A stretch of 6,385 nucleotides of DNA from Chitinophagaceae bacterium UBA2789 (lineage in GTDB: Bacteria; Bacteroidota; Bacteroidia; Chitinophagales; Chitinophagaceae): positions 1 to 6,385 of the forward strand of contig DEHX01000017.1 of the NCBI GenBank assembly GCA_002352145.1. Reading direction: 5' to 3'. Below, piece by piece: positions 5,584-6,385 of this stretch. Under the pieces are notes generated by a model, which worked only from the letters and a program-made list of their open reading frames with translations, made no database searches and was not told where the DNA came from. Position 1 is the stretch's first letter. The number at the start of each line of letters is the position of its first letter. A program made the translations under genes and the position numbers.

Positions 5584-5946
5584 ATGGCCGGATTAATGAC
5601 AATCGAACTCACTGGTCTTCGCTTTCATGCATTTCATGGCTTGTATGAGGAAGAAAAGATTGGGGGCAATGAGTTTGAGGTCAGCTTGTATGTCAATTAT
5701 TGTCCCCAAACAGAGATCATAAATGAACTTTCAGGCACCATCAATTATGCGGTTATTTATGATTTGGTGAAAACGAGAATGCTGCAAAGAACTGATCTCC
5801 TTGAAACGATTGCAATGTCCCTGGCAGAGGATATCCACCGGCAGTTTCCGAATGTTCAGAAAGTAGTTATCTCAATAGCAAAGCTTCATCCGCCTATTGC
5901 TGGCTTCAACGGTAATGTGGCAGTCAGGTACCAGAAGGAGTTTTAA
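5584..5946 (+). CDS. folB: Dihydroneopterin aldolase
   Basis: FolB converts 7,8-dihydroneopterin to 6-hydroxymethyl-7,8-dihydropterin and glycolaldehyde in folate synthesis. The protein has 120 residues, the normal family length. LTGLRFHAFHGLYEEEKIGG (9-28) includes the HGLYEEE signature with the pterin-site glutamate E22. Further expected residues are Y55 in INYAVIYD, E74 in LLETIA (pterin anchor) and K100 in SIAKLHPP (catalytic lysine). All appear intact. Two starts are possible: ATG 5584 or ATG 5596, the latter giving MTIELTGL, which is closer to many homologues. The upstream start gives the closer 8-bp spacing to trxB. Translation and transcription are probably coupled to trxB, although the two functions are unrelated metabolically. 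The gene is convergent with the MATE transporter gene, and their stop codons overlap. Confidence 0.94.
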   Translation: MAGLMTIELTGLRFHAFHGLYEEEKIGGNEFEVSLYVNYCPQTEIINELSGTINYAVIYDLVKTRMLQRTDLLETIAMSLAEDIHRQFPNVQKVVISIAKLHPPIAGFNGNVAVRYQKEF

Positions 5947-6385
5947 ATTATTTTATTTTTCCATTTACCGCTCCTGATATACAAATACGAAAGGGAGAAT
6001 AAGACTGTCCAGTACAGCAGTTCCGAAGCCCATGCCCATACCATAGACATTTTCCAGACATGTAACACCTGCCAGACGTAAATGCCATAAAGAAATATGG
6101 CTATAATTTCTATGAGTAAATTCATTCTCGTATTTCCGGTACCGGTAACTGCATTCAGCCAAACTGTTGCTACTGACATACTCAGTACACCAATTGTCAC
6201 CATCCTGATTACAGGAAGGGCCTCCGCAATAAATGTTTGATCCTCGCTGAATAGACGTAGAAAAATAGCGGGGAAAATATTCATCAATATGCACAGAATG
6301 CTGGTAAAACCCAGGCTTAAAAACATAATCTTTCTGATAAGCAGCTGTACCTGCTCTTTTTTGCCCTGTCCAATTATATTGCTAA
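5943..6385 (-). CDS. MATE-family efflux transporter, C-terminal part (5' end outside the window)
   Basis: MATE proteins are inner-membrane exporters of drugs and other organic compounds, driven by Na+ or H+. Only the last 146 residues are in the window; the frame stays open through the right edge (first full codon at 6383). Complete members have about 450 residues and 12 membrane segments, so roughly the last third is visible. The fragment begins SNIIGQGKKEQVQ, the conserved cytoplasmic loop after a helix in the second half. It then has four hydrophobic segments, and WLNAVTGTGNTR between the second and third is a recognisable MATE motif. The protein ends SGKWKNKII. An internal methionine lies at 6326, but the conserved IGQG motif upstream shows that this is not the true start. 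The substrate cannot be inferred. The gene converges on folB, with a 4-bp overlap. Confidence 0.9.
   Translation of the reverse strand, partial: SNIIGQGKKEQVQLLIRKIMFLSLGFTSILCILMNIFPAIFLRLFSEDQTFIAEALPVIRMVTIGVLSMSVATVWLNAVTGTGNTRMNLLIEIIAIFLYGIYVWQVLHVWKMSMVWAWASELLYWTVLFSLSYLYIRSGKWKNKII

Overview
The window looks like chromosomal housekeeping DNA from a member of the Bacteroidota, probably near the Chitinophaga/Sphingobacteria-type lineages. Four signs support this. The primary sigma factor is the short RpoD form of 291 residues, without a large N-terminal region 1.1. Promoter-like TAnnTTTG boxes (or one-mismatch versions) stand before several genes. There are no clear Shine-Dalgarno sequences, and start codons instead follow A/T-rich leaders. 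One gene encodes a DUF4249 lipoprotein, a family known essentially from this phylum. The placement below phylum level is inference.

Layout from left to right. An Hsp20 small heat-shock chaperone runs leftward (446 to the left edge, where only the last base of its probable stop codon is missing). It diverges from a rightward bacilliredoxin gene (667-1083) across a 220-bp region holding a good TAnnTTTG promoter and small inverted repeats. The bacilliredoxin gene ends in a strong hairpin terminator (1106-1134). Next come a long-form prolipoprotein diacylglyceryl transferase homologue (1211-2377), a 263-bp leader region, and rpoD (2641-3516). rpoD is followed by a small GC-rich palindrome and a second strong terminator (3567-3605). 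A DUF4249 lipoprotein gene follows (3647-4534), then a tight trxB-folB pair (4634-5575 and 5584-5946; 8-bp gap). folB converges with the 3' end of a leftward MATE-family transporter gene (5943 to the right edge). The two stop codons overlap in the self-complementary tetranucleotide TTAA.

How the genes relate. Bacilliredoxin and thioredoxin reductase both serve thiol-disulfide balance, Hsp20 serves protein-folding stress, and the Lgt homologue would lipidate lipoproteins such as the DUF4249 protein encoded nearby. Apart from the probable trxB-folB operon, the genes look independently transcribed, each with its own promoter or terminator signals. I found no mobile element, CRISPR array, tRNA, rRNA or defence system. 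The most interesting observations are modest: altered conserved residues in the Lgt homologue, a duplicated terminator arm inside the lgt promoter spacer, the palindrome after rpoD, and an orphan DUF4249 gene. I do not see evidence for a new biological system here.
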